From a bacterium (GTDB lineage Bacteria; CAIWAD01): a stretch of DNA of 21,820 nt. Location: the NCBI GenBank assembly GCA_030685015.1, contig JAUXWS010000071.1, positions 1-21,820 on the forward strand. Reading direction: 5' to 3'. The position numbers were made by a program, and so were the translations under genes. Shown here one piece after another: positions 1-7,199 of this stretch (positions within the stretch are counted from its first letter, which is position 1; every line of letters begins with the position of its first letter). The notes beneath the pieces are model-generated. The model saw only the letters and a list, made by a program, of their open reading frames with translations, did not search any database and was not told the DNA's origin.

Positions 1-145
1 CGACTTCGTCGATCGCTACAATGCCCATTGGCGGCTCGAAAAGCTGGGCTATCTGACTCCCTTCGAGGCCCGTCAAGCCGCCACCGTCAGGCAGGTCGCC
101 TGATGTCTAAAACCGTGTCCAAAGAACCGGGGGCGACACACGCTC
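1..145 (+). mobile_element. Right end of an IS3-like insertion sequence (left part outside window)
   Basis: The window opens inside the 3' end of a transposase reading frame. After its stop codon at 101-103 comes about 35 bp containing GTGTCCAAAGAACCGGGGGC at 115-134. This resembles the terminal inverted repeats of many IS3-family elements, which carry a TGTCC...GGGGGC-type end. The exact boundary cannot be fixed because the left end and the target duplication are not in view; it probably lies between about 135 and 150, just before the stop codon of the proline dehydrogenase gene. The IS family assignment is an inference from the protein tail and this end sequence. Confidence 0.55.
2..103 (+). 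CDS. IS3-like transposase, C-terminal 33 residues (truncated by window start)
   Basis: The frame starting at base 2 is open to TGA at 101-103 and reads DFVDRYNAHWRLEKLGYLTP and then FEARQAATVRQVA. The pattern of Tyr-Asn, a short basic-aromatic stretch, Leu-Gly-Tyr-x-(T/S)-Pro and a following Ala/Glu-rich helix is the usual C-terminal tail of the DDE integrase core in IS3-type and related transposases. There the element supplies the strand-transfer activity for its own movement. None of the DDE catalytic residues lie in this fragment, so neither activity nor completeness can be judged. It reads convergently toward the proline dehydrogenase gene. Confidence 0.6.
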   Translation, partial: DFVDRYNAHWRLEKLGYLTPFEARQAATVRQVA

Positions 146-153
146 TGGAAAGT

Positions 154-1059
154 TCAATGGCGGCGGAAGAAATCCCGGATGAAATGCATGACGAGGTCGG
201 GGTTCTCCTTGAGCCGCCGGGTGCTGTAGGCGAACCAGGCCTCGCCGAAAGGCACATAGACCCGCAACTTGTGGCCCTGGGCCACGATGCGGCGACGGAG
301 GGCCGGCAGGACACCCAGCAGCATCTGAAACTCGTAACGATCGCGCGGCAGGCCCAGGTCTGCGATGATGCGCATGGCGCCATCCACCAGGAACTGGTCG
401 TGGGTGGCGATGCCGACGTAGTTGCCCGCCTCCAACAGGGCCTTCAGACAGCGCAGGTAGTTGTCGCGGATCTCCTGGTGGCCGTGGAGGGCGAGGTGGG
501 CCGGCTCCTTGTAGATGCCCTTGCAGAGGCGCAGGTGGGTGCGCGCCGGGATGAGGCGGCCCTGGATGTCATCCATCGTCCGCCGCAGGTAGGCCTGGAT
601 CACCACCCCCACATGGCCGGGAAAGTCCCGCTGCAGCTCATCGTGGAGATCGAGCGTGGCGGTGGTCCAGGGCGTGTCCTCCATGTCGATGCGCACGAAG
701 TTCCCGTGCTGGGAGGCCCGGGCCAGGATGCGCCGGCAGTTGGCCCGGCACAGTTCCAGATCGAGGGCCATGCCCATCTGGGTCGGCTTGACGCTGACAT
801 TGGCGTCCAGCCCTTCCGCGGCGATGCGGTCCAGCACCTGCAGGTAGAGGTCGGCATAGGCCGTCGCCTCCTCCGGGCGCAGGATGTGCTCCCCCAACAC
901 GTCAAGAGTCAGGCAGCAGCCTTCCGCCATCAGCTCCCGGCCGACGCGCACGGCGTCGTCCAATTGCTCGCCGCTGATGTAGTGCCGGGACAAATGGCCG
1001 ACCAGGCGCTTGGGGAAGTAGGGCAGTGTATTGGCAACCAATTGGTTGAAGGCGGACAT
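154..1059 (-). CDS. Proline dehydrogenase (single-domain PRODH)
   Basis: 301 residues. FAD-dependent oxidation of L-proline to 1-pyrroline-5-carboxylate, the first step of proline catabolism, normally feeding electrons to membrane quinones. The length fits the monofunctional PRODH barrel rather than bifunctional PutA. Visible family motifs are VSVKPTQ (Lys91), a DMED segment near 125-128, GVVIQAY (151-157), RLCKGIYKE (177-185), ATHD (218-221), YEFQMLLG (242-249) and the proline-carboxylate-binding YSTRRLKENP with Arg281/Arg282. The start is ATG at 1057-1059, chosen because a GGAGGA ribosome site sits just upstream; an in-frame ATG at 1122 lies inside the folC end and has no family support. 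It lies 19 bp downstream of folC on the same strand, so the two are probably cotranscribed. The partner P5C dehydrogenase is not in the window. An IS end lies within about 10-20 bp of the stop codon; the C-terminus looks near normal in length. Confidence 0.93.
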   Translation of the reverse strand: MSAFNQLVANTLPYFPKRLVGHLSRHYISGEQLDDAVRVGRELMAEGCCLTLDVLGEHILRPEEATAYADLYLQVLDRIAAEGLDANVSVKPTQMGMALDLELCRANCRRILARASQHGNFVRIDMEDTPWTTATLDLHDELQRDFPGHVGVVIQAYLRRTMDDIQGRLIPARTHLRLCKGIYKEPAHLALHGHQEIRDNYLRCLKALLEAGNYVGIATHDQFLVDGAMRIIADLGLPRDRYEFQMLLGVLPALRRRIVAQGHKLRVYVPFGEAWFAYSTRRLKENPDLVMHFIRDFFRRH

Positions 1060-1078
1060 GGATCCTCCGGTTAAGGGG

Positions 1079-2410
1079 TCAGGATTTTGATAGCTCACCG
1101 CCCCGACGGCCGTACTCCGCATTGAGACGCTTCATCAGCGGGTCCGGGTTGAGGGCCTGATCGATCGTGTAGGCGCTGCCGGTGATCACCACCAAATCCC
1201 GGTGGCCCCGCCGTGCCTCGGCCCGGGCCAGGGCCTTCCGCGGGTCGGGCACCACCTCCGTCGCCAATGCGGGATAGGCGTCACGGCACTCCGCGGCCAG
1301 TTGCTCCGGATCGCGGCCGGCATAGGAGGCGCTTGTGAAAATGACGCAAGCTGTTCGATGGACCAGCGGCGCCAGCATGGGGGCCAAGGGACGGTTGCGG
1401 CTGGCGCCGAAGACCAGGAGGAGGGGCCGCCCGGGATGGCGCAGCTCCAACTCGGCGGCCAAGGCGGCCAACTTGTCCGGATTGTGGGCCACGTCGGCCA
1501 GCAGGTGCGGACCGGCCTGCCAGAAGCGACCGGGAAGCGGAGCGACGTCCAGCATGCTTGCCAGGGCGGCCGCGGGATCCAGCTCCGGCGCCACTATCCT
1601 GATGACGGTGGCGGCCAGGGCCAGATTGAGCCAGCCATGGGGTGGCCGTGTTCCGGCGACGCCCAGGCTGTCCGCCAGAGCCCGCGTCTCCTCCTCCTGC
1701 CGCGGTCCGACCAGATGGAGGGGCGACTTCTCCTCTTCGGCCACGCGGCGCACCACCGCCAACCCTTCGCCGGTGGCCGCCGTCACCAGCGGAACCCCCG
1801 CGCGGGCGATCCCCGCCTTCTCCAGGGCCCGTTGCCACACGCAATGACCCAGGGTCTCCGGGTGGTCGCGTCCCACGTTGGTCAGCACACAACAGACGGG
1901 CGTGATGGCCATGGAGGGGGCGTAGCGCCCGCCCACTCCTGTCTCGACCAGACCCCAGCGCAAGCCGGCCTCGGTAAAAGCGTGGAGGGCAAGCAGGATG
2001 CCGGCCTCGGCAAAGCTCAGGCAGCGGTCGGGATCCGGCTCGCCACGATCGAGGGAATGGGGACGCACCACCGTGCGCCACAGGCGGGCCCACTCCCTCC
2101 TCGGCAGGGGCCGGCCGCCGATGGTGCAGCGTTCGATGAAGTCGAAGAGGTGCGGATTGGTCATGGCACCGGCGCCACCCGCCGGATGGAGAGCGGCCTC
2201 GAGCATGCGGCAGACGGTACCCTTGCCATTGGTGCCCGCCACGTGGATCAGGCGGGCGGGATGCCCCTGCGGCCAGAATCCCTCGATGGATCGCTGGAGC
2301 CAGCGGATGCGCAACAACTTGCGGGCGGCCCACTGGTCGTGATACAACTCGTCGACGGTGCTGAGGTAGGAGGGATCGAAGTCGGGGGGGAGCGGGTCCA
2401 GCTCCGTCAT
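1079..2410 (-). CDS. folC: Dihydrofolate synthase / folylpolyglutamate synthase (FolC)
   Basis: 443 residues. A cytosolic Mur-ligase-type ATP-dependent enzyme that adds glutamate to dihydropteroate and/or to reduced folates. The P-loop is HVAGTNGKGT (residues 56-65; Thr replaces the usual final Ser). Also present are the Mg-ligand region VETGVGGR (155-162), GRDHPETLG (180-188), LEKAGIARAG (196-205) with the Lys normally carbamylated in this family, a C-terminal ADVAHNPDK domain motif and VFGASRNR. One oddity is that the GGRxDATN signature reads GGRYAPSM, so the usually invariant Asp is missing. The start at 2408-2410 has GGAG six bases upstream. It is divergent from the flavoenzyme gene (135 bp apart) and followed by PRODH. 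A monofunctional FPGS or DHFS or a divergent paralogue is possible. Confidence 0.88.
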   Translation of the reverse strand: MTELDPLPPDFDPSYLSTVDELYHDQWAARKLLRIRWLQRSIEGFWPQGHPARLIHVAGTNGKGTVCRMLEAALHPAGGAGAMTNPHLFDFIERCTIGGRPLPRREWARLWRTVVRPHSLDRGEPDPDRCLSFAEAGILLALHAFTEAGLRWGLVETGVGGRYAPSMAITPVCCVLTNVGRDHPETLGHCVWQRALEKAGIARAGVPLVTAATGEGLAVVRRVAEEEKSPLHLVGPRQEEETRALADSLGVAGTRPPHGWLNLALAATVIRIVAPELDPAAALASMLDVAPLPGRFWQAGPHLLADVAHNPDKLAALAAELELRHPGRPLLLVFGASRNRPLAPMLAPLVHRTACVIFTSASYAGRDPEQLAAECRDAYPALATEVVPDPRKALARAEARRGHRDLVVITGSAYTIDQALNPDPLMKRLNAEYGRRGGELSKS

Positions 2411-2545
2411 GGGAGACTCCCGGATTCCGAGGGACTGTGCTGGCCGGACCTCCCGCGCCGCGCTTCAATATCGCACCAGGACCGCTTACCTACATTGGCC
2501 GGCGCGGCCTCCGGGAAGTCCGGAGCCCGGTCCTGGAAGGAGACC
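2411..2545. promoter_or_regulatory. Divergent intergenic region between folC and the flavoenzyme gene
   Basis: 135 bp separate the two divergent start codons, so promoters for both directions should lie here. No near-consensus sigma70 pair is visible. The segment 2464-2497 is the least GC-rich part and holds TACATTG at 2491-2497, 49 bases before the flavoenzyme ATG. A similar TACCTTG occurs at 5469-5475 ahead of the 5518 gene. I take these as weak -10-like candidates only. Confidence 0.35.
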
Positions 2546-4030
2546 ATGGCCGAGCGACTGGTGATCATCGGTGGCAATGCGGCCGGGTTGGCCGCCGCCC
2601 TGGCGGCGCGCCGCCGTCACGCCGCCCTCGACATCCTTGTCCTGGCGGCGGAGTCCGCGGTCTCCTTCGGCGCCTGTGGCATGCCCTACAACCTGGCCGA
2701 TCCCGCCCGTGCCGCGGAGGATCTCCAGGTCCGTCCGCTGGCCGCTTTCCGGGAGGCGGGCATCCAGGTGGCGCTGGGCCATCGCGTCCGTCACGTGGAT
2801 CTGGAGCGGGGCATCCTGCGGGTGGAGAGGCGTGAGGCAGGCGGGGAGCAGGAGCTGACCTGGGACCGCCTGGTGGTCGCCAGCGGGGCGCAAGGCCGCG
2901 CCCTGGCCCTGCCCGGACTGCCGGAGACGGCCATTCATCAATTCCGCTCCCTGGACGACCTGCGCCGGCTGAAGGCCTTGTGCCACCCGCCGGCCACGGC
3001 CGTGGTGGCGGGGGCCGGACTGGTGGGTGTGGAGCTGTGCGAGGCGTTGCGCACGCTGGGGCTGGATGTGGTCCTCGTCGATCCCCTTGACCTGCCGCTC
3101 AACCCCTTTCCCCGACCCATCCGGTTGGCGGCCCGCGACGAACTGGAGCGGCATGGCGTCGAGCTTGCGTTGGGTGGACAGCTGATCGCCGGCCGGATCG
3201 TGGACGGCTTGCCGCCGCATCTGCTGTTGGACCTGCGGTCCGAAAGCGGCGGGGCGAGGCGGATCCGGGCGCAGTTGTTGATCAATGCCGCGGGCCAACG
3301 GCCCGCAACGGGTTTCCTGCAGGGAAGCGGGCTGCTGGACGATGGGGGCGCCCTGCCCGTGGACGAGACGATGCGCACGGGCCATGCGCGGGTGTGGGCG
3401 GCCGGCGATTGTGTCACGAGATCGCCCGTGGTTCCGCCGCTACACGGCGAAAGCGGCTTCGTCTGGAATCCGCAGGCCCGCGAGGCGGTGGCCGGCGGCC
3501 GCGTGGCCGGCTGGAACGCGGCCGCCGGCCCAGGCGATCACCGTCGCCTGGCGCCAGGACCACAGACCATGATCGTGCGTTGTTTCGGATTGGAGTTGGC
3601 CCGCTGCGGCCGTCTGTGGTTGCGGGAAGAGCCGGACCCGGTGGCGCCGGAGCCGTCCAGGGAGGAAATCGTACGCGGCCTGCTCGGTCTGGGCGGTCTG
3701 ACCGGGCCACGCTCCAACATGCCGGCCGCTTCCGCCGCGTTGCGGCGTGCCCACGCCGCCGCCCGCACCCTGGGCCATGCCATGCCCGGCTCCGGGCGTC
3801 TCGAAGTATGGCTGGAAGCGGCGGCCGACGGCCTCCTGCGCGGAGGCGCCATCCTGTCGGAAGGGGGGGGCGGCGCCCAGCGCATCAATGTGCTGGCCGC
3901 CCTGCTGCAGTCGGGGGGCACGGCGGAGGATCTGGCCGGCCTGGACCTGGCCTACAGCCCGCCCTTCGGACCGCTGGCCGACCCGCTCATCCAGGCCGCC
4001 CGGCGCCTGGGGCGCGCCCTGGCGCCATGA
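2546..4030 (+). CDS. FAD/NAD(P)-dependent disulfide oxidoreductase, CoA-disulfide-reductase-like
   Basis: 494 residues. A member of the single-cysteine branch of the pyridine-nucleotide disulfide reductases, which includes CoA-disulfide reductase, NADH oxidase/peroxidase and persulfide/polysulfide reductase. Motifs are the FAD dinucleotide site VIIGGNAAG (6-14), redox Cys44 in SFGACGMPYN, the NAD(P) site VVAGAGLVGVE (153-163), the second FAD motif VWAAGDC (283-289) and a C-terminal dimerisation domain ending in LAYSPPFGPLADPL, which in this family carries a Tyr/Pro-Pro-Phe active-site loop. The start ATG at 2546 follows GGAAGGAGA; the frame is open far upstream but only as antisense of folC. 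It is likely cytosolic, in redox or low-molecular-weight thiol homeostasis or sulfur metabolism; the substrate cannot be told from sequence. There is a run of eight G at 3863-3870 inside the frame. It converges on the next gene without a gap. Confidence 0.85.
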   Translation: MAERLVIIGGNAAGLAAALAARRRHAALDILVLAAESAVSFGACGMPYNLADPARAAEDLQVRPLAAFREAGIQVALGHRVRHVDLERGILRVERREAGGEQELTWDRLVVASGAQGRALALPGLPETAIHQFRSLDDLRRLKALCHPPATAVVAGAGLVGVELCEALRTLGLDVVLVDPLDLPLNPFPRPIRLAARDELERHGVELALGGQLIAGRIVDGLPPHLLLDLRSESGGARRIRAQLLINAAGQRPATGFLQGSGLLDDGGALPVDETMRTGHARVWAAGDCVTRSPVVPPLHGESGFVWNPQAREAVAGGRVAGWNAAAGPGDHRRLAPGPQTMIVRCFGLELARCGRLWLREEPDPVAPEPSREEIVRGLLGLGGLTGPRSNMPAASAALRRAHAAARTLGHAMPGSGRLEVWLEAAADGLLRGGAILSEGGGGAQRINVLAALLQSGGTAEDLAGLDLAYSPPFGPLADPLIQAARRLGRALAP

Positions 4031-4753
4031 TCAGAAGATGATGCCGAACTTGAACAGCTCCACGTCGAGCAGGTAGTCCTCGCCCAGCAGGCCGTCGTTG
4101 CGCAGGTCCACGTCCTCGCCCCCGAAGTAGCGGCCCAGGAGCAGGTTGCAGTTCCAATAGAGCCGCGATGAACGGGCGCGGAATCCGAAACCCCCGTATA
4201 CACCCACCTTGTCCACGGTGAGCCGCTCGCCATCGTCCAGCTCCCAGTCGAAGGGATTGTTACTCGTCCGCCCGCTCAGCCAAGCCTGGCGCATGCCCGC
4301 CACCCAGTAGAATCCCGAGCGACGGCGGCTGAGATAACTGCGCAGTTGCAGGTCCACCAGCGTGGCACGAAAATCAGTGTCGTCATTGACACTGCGATGC
4401 CAGATGGGCATCACCACCTCCAGCCGCGAGCGCGGAGGGAACCAGATCAGGGATCCGCTGTACATGCGCGTGTCGCCCGCCGTGCTGGCCAGGGCCAGAG
4501 GCACGTTGACGGCGATGGCAAAGGCGCCGTCGGGGAAGGGATCGATCTGCAGGATCTCGCGCTTCAGTTGCTCCTGCCCCTTGAGCAGCTCCTGCTGCTG
4601 GACAAGCAGGGTGTCGAGCTTCTCGTCCATCGTGCGTGGGGCGGCCTGCTCGGCCGCGCGGGCACTTGGGACTAGGAGCAGCGCGATGAACAGGAGGAGG
4701 AGCACCGGACCAGCTTGTTCCATCAACGGCAGGGGAGGTCTGAATGCCTTCAT
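4031..4753 (-). CDS. Secreted/outer-membrane protein of unknown function with coiled-coil N-terminus
   Basis: 240 residues. I do not recognise the family. Visible parts are a signal peptide with a long hydrophobic core (PVLLLLFIALLLVPSARA, cleavage probably just after ARA near residue 33) and then a Gln/Leu/Lys-rich heptad-like segment (MDEKLDTLLVQQQELLKGQE, continuing with QLKREIL). The remainder is rich in alternating hydrophobic and aromatic strands (GSLIWFPP, LQLRSYL, GFYWVAGMRQAWL, VGVYGGFGF, LYWNCNLLLG) and ends in a hydrophobic FGIIF, the pattern of a small outer-membrane beta-barrel. The start ATG at 4751-4753 is preceded by GAGGAAAC. It lies 41 bp downstream of the UPF0316 gene on the same strand, so the two are a likely pair. 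A periplasmic beta-rich protein is the alternative. Confidence 0.7.
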   Translation of the reverse strand: MKAFRPPLPLMEQAGPVLLLLFIALLLVPSARAAEQAAPRTMDEKLDTLLVQQQELLKGQEQLKREILQIDPFPDGAFAIAVNVPLALASTAGDTRMYSGSLIWFPPRSRLEVVMPIWHRSVNDDTDFRATLVDLQLRSYLSRRRSGFYWVAGMRQAWLSGRTSNNPFDWELDDGERLTVDKVGVYGGFGFRARSSRLYWNCNLLLGRYFGGEDVDLRNDGLLGEDYLLDVELFKFGIIF

Positions 4754-4794
4754 GCTTGTTTCCTCAACTGGTGCGTGGAGGCGAGCGTCGGTCA

Positions 4795-5364
4795 CTATTT
4801 CTTTTTCATCCAGGCCCGCCACCCGGTCGCGCTGGGTAGCGGCAGGGGCTGCATTGTACTGCTTTCGAAGGCTGGTTCCACCACAAAGAAGAGCTTGGGA
4901 TCGATCCGGCGGCCCAGCTCCACCCAGCGTGCCACGTCCTTGCGCTCGCAGAGGAAGTAGAGGAGCAGGCGCTCCCCGTCCCGCCCCTCGCCCCGGAAGA
5001 CGGTGACGGGCTGTCCGGCTTCGCGCAGTTGACGGGCGATCTCCCCTCCCTCGGCGGAGATGATGCGCAGGACTCGCCGACCCATGGCCAAGCGCCGCTC
5101 CACCAGGATGCCCACGGCGTTGCCCGAGGCGAAACCTCCCGCGTACATGAGCAGGATGAACGGATTGTGCGAGGCCGTCTGGATGACCTGGCTGATGGCG
5201 AAGACCCAGATCAGCACTTCGAAGAAGCCCAGCACCACCGAGATGCGGATGTGGCCCGCCACCACGGCCAGGGTGCGCACCGTTCCCATGGACACGTCGA
5301 TGATGCGCAGGAGGAAGACGAGCAAGCCCAGCTGCCAGGGGGAAAGCAGGTTCAGCCAATCCAT
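4795..5364 (-). CDS. UPF0316 / DUF2179-domain inner-membrane protein
   Basis: 189 residues. The N-terminal half has three predicted membrane segments: about 12-37 (GLLVFLLRIIDVSMGTVRTL), about 43-63 (VLGFFEVLIWVFAIS) and about 70-92 (FILLMYAGGFASGNAVGILV). These are followed by a soluble C-terminal domain with RVLRIISAEG and LLLYFLCERKD. The order (R-x-x-D-x-S-x-G-T-x-R-T in helix 1, FFEVLIWV in helix 2, G-x-x-x-G-N-x-x-G in helix 3, then a DUF2179-like domain) matches the UPF0316 family, whose function is not established. The start ATG at 5362-5364 has GGAGG upstream. It precedes the coiled-coil/barrel protein gene and is divergent from the M2-like gene. Confidence 0.85.
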   Translation of the reverse strand: MDWLNLLSPWQLGLLVFLLRIIDVSMGTVRTLAVVAGHIRISVVLGFFEVLIWVFAISQVIQTASHNPFILLMYAGGFASGNAVGILVERRLAMGRRVLRIISAEGGEIARQLREAGQPVTVFRGEGRDGERLLLYFLCERKDVARWVELGRRIDPKLFFVVEPAFESSTMQPLPLPSATGWRAWMKKK

Positions 5365-5517
5365 CACGCGCCTCCATGATCCGGGCCGGGCCGTCCATCG
5401 CCGGCCTCCGCCACCGTCAATGTGCCGCCCGCGTGCCGCCCCCGCAAGCGGGCCGCCGGGGCGAGCCCTACCTTGAGTGTGCGCAGCGGAGGTGCAAGGG
5501 CGGCAAGGAGGAGAAGG
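5365..5517. promoter_or_regulatory. Divergent intergenic region between the UPF0316 gene and the M2-like gene
   Basis: 153 bp separate two divergent starts, so promoters for both should lie here. TACCTTG at 5469-5475 is 43 bases before the 5518 start and resembles TACATTG ahead of the flavoenzyme gene. No consensus -35 is visible. The strong AAGGAGGAG ribosome site is at 5506-5514. Confidence 0.35.
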
Positions 5518-7089
5518 ATGTTCATCGATGAAGCCCGCCATCTGGTTCGCGCCCATGCCATGGCGCAGCGGGAGTTGTTGACGGCCTGGGAGAGAATCCG
5601 GCTGGACTTCCTGGGCGGGCGGGCGGATGGCGAGGCGATGGTGGCCGCCCGCCAGGCCCGTTGGCGGACCCAGGCCGATCAAGCTCTCTTCCTCCAGGTG
5701 CAGGAGGCCGCGCTGGGATCCATGGATGACGAAGGCCTGGACCAGCAGGTGCAGGCCCTCTTCATGGAACTGGCGGCCTGTCATGGCGAGCCCGCACTCC
5801 GCCAGCGGCAGGACCGCCTGCTCACGGGTCTGGAATCCCGTTGGCTGGAGCGGCCGGCACCGGCCGGGGGCCGCCCCATGGACCGGCGCGATCTGGAGCA
5901 GGTGCTGGCCCGGGCGCGGTTGGGGGAGGAACGCCAGGTGGCCTGGGTGGCCTTGTGCGCCCCGGTCCGTGCCGGAGCCGCCGAGGCTTTGGAGTGGCTG
6001 CGGCTGGAATCGATGGCGGCGCAGGCGGCGGGCTATCCCTCGCTGCCCGAGGAGCAGGGCCAGCGCCTGGGCCTGTCTCCCGGCGCCGTGAGGGTCTGGC
6101 TGGACCTCTTGTCCTCCACGTTGGGAGCCGGGATCCGGCGGGCGGCCGGCGAGGTGCTGGCGGAGACGGCCTCCGGCCTGGGACGAGCGGCCGACCAGCT
6201 GGACACGGCCGCCCTGGGCGCCCTCTACCCGGCCGGGACGGCAGGACGCGCCGGCCTGGGCGAGCCCGCCTTCCTGCAAGCGCTGCAGGAACGCGACCCG
6301 CTCGAGCTGCTGCGCGACAGCGCTGATTTGCTGGGCCTGGAGATTGAGGAAGCGCTGGCTCGCTGGGTCACGCGTGTTCCCTGGCTTCCCGCCGCCCTGG
6401 AGGAGATGGTGGAGGGGCCGGCGGGATACTGGCCGGTCGTGCTCTTGCATGTGTCGCCTGACTGGCGGTGCGCCTGCACCGCCCTGACGGCGCTGGGGCG
6501 GACTCTGGGCTGCCGGGCCGGCGCCGTGCTCGCGCGGCGGGCGGACGAGGAGGAGGGACCGGCCTTCCCCCTGGAGGCCCTGTTGGGCGAAACCTTCGGC
6601 GCCATGCTGGCCCGCTTGCCGGGTTCCCCGGACTGGACGGAGCGTTTGCTGGAACAGCGGCATCCCGCCGCCGGAGCTTGGTGGCAACGCCGCGCCCTGC
6701 TGGCGCTGGGGGAGGACCTGCTACGCCTGGAGTGGCTGATCCAGGCCCCGGACCTCTCCCTGACCGAGGCCGGGGAGCTGTGGCTGGTCCTGCGCGAGCA
6801 ATGGCTGGCGCTGCCGGCCCGTTCGGATGAAGCGGAGCTGTGGGCGGCGGACCCCCTGCTGACCCTGCGTCCCCGGGAGGCCGTCCAGCGGGTGGCCGCC
6901 CGGATCCTGGGCGCCTCGCTGCGGGCCGAGTGGGGCGGTTCCGAGCCTGGTGCGGATCCGGAACTGGGCGGCCGCCTGCTCGACGCCTGCACGGCGCCCC
7001 CCGCGCCCGAGGGCTGGGGCGAGGCGCGGGAGCGGCTGCTGGACCTGCTCGATCCGCGCCACCTGGCGGCGGAGAGCGGCATCGCCTGA
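5518..7089 (+). CDS. M2/M3-type metallopeptidase homologue lacking the HExxH zinc site (pseudoprotease)
   Basis: 523 residues, cytosolic, no signal peptide. From family memory, the whole length follows the layout of bacterial M2 (ACE-like)/M3 peptidases. A segment RDLEQVLARARLGEERQVAW plus a following Leu-rich helix and AAGYPSL matches the 'eL...s.D...R..aW.A...vg' and 'RNe.Ar.lGy' region. DPLELLRDSADLLGL (near 262-276) matches the helix before the active site. However, the catalytic HExGH position reads TALGR (324-328); the downstream Glu is kept as E358 in GETFGAML, and the C-terminal PVYYHNYLLG-like segment is replaced by PREAVQRVAARILG. It therefore probably cannot bind zinc or cleave peptides. 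The start ATG at 5518 has a strong AAGGAGGAGAAGG, and the frame is intact. clpB follows after 139 bp on the same strand. A role as a substrate-binding or adaptor protein is inference only. Confidence 0.75.
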   Translation: MFIDEARHLVRAHAMAQRELLTAWERIRLDFLGGRADGEAMVAARQARWRTQADQALFLQVQEAALGSMDDEGLDQQVQALFMELAACHGEPALRQRQDRLLTGLESRWLERPAPAGGRPMDRRDLEQVLARARLGEERQVAWVALCAPVRAGAAEALEWLRLESMAAQAAGYPSLPEEQGQRLGLSPGAVRVWLDLLSSTLGAGIRRAAGEVLAETASGLGRAADQLDTAALGALYPAGTAGRAGLGEPAFLQALQERDPLELLRDSADLLGLEIEEALARWVTRVPWLPAALEEMVEGPAGYWPVVLLHVSPDWRCACTALTALGRTLGCRAGAVLARRADEEEGPAFPLEALLGETFGAMLARLPGSPDWTERLLEQRHPAAGAWWQRRALLALGEDLLRLEWLIQAPDLSLTEAGELWLVLREQWLALPARSDEAELWAADPLLTLRPREAVQRVAARILGASLRAEWGGSEPGADPELGGRLLDACTAPPAPEGWGEARERLLDLLDPRHLAAESGIA

Positions 7090-7170
7090 CGGCCGCTCCT
7101 GGCCCGGTCCTTGCTTCTTCCAGGCCGATTGCTTCCGCCAATGGCCGGAGCGGAACCCTGCCGCCCGCGC

Positions 7171-7199
7171 TGGCAGGGAATGGCAGGAGTGGCCTGCCA
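7171..7199 (+). promoter_or_regulatory. Leader hairpin with short repeat upstream of clpB
   Basis: TGGCAGG occurs twice in tandem (7171-7177 and 7181-7187). The second copy forms a perfect 7-bp inverted repeat with CCTGCCA at 7193-7199 (loop AGTGG), ending 18 bases before the clpB ribosome site. It could be an mRNA leader structure. I see no CIRCE or sigma32-type element in the 139-bp gap. Confidence 0.35.

Noticed and set aside
28-1074. Plus-strand open frame of 348 codons over proline dehydrogenase
   Set aside because: It is opposite to PRODH, which shows every family motif. The plus-strand translation has no recognisable domain.
1202-2545. Long N-terminal extension of the flavoenzyme frame
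   Set aside because: The extra residues are antisense of folC. The FAD motif begins at residue 6 of the 2546 start, which also has a ribosome site.
5365-6687. Long N-terminal extension of the UPF0316 frame
   Set aside because: It is antisense to the M2-like gene. The family N-terminus (MDWLNLLSPWQ) begins at 5364 with GGAGG upstream.
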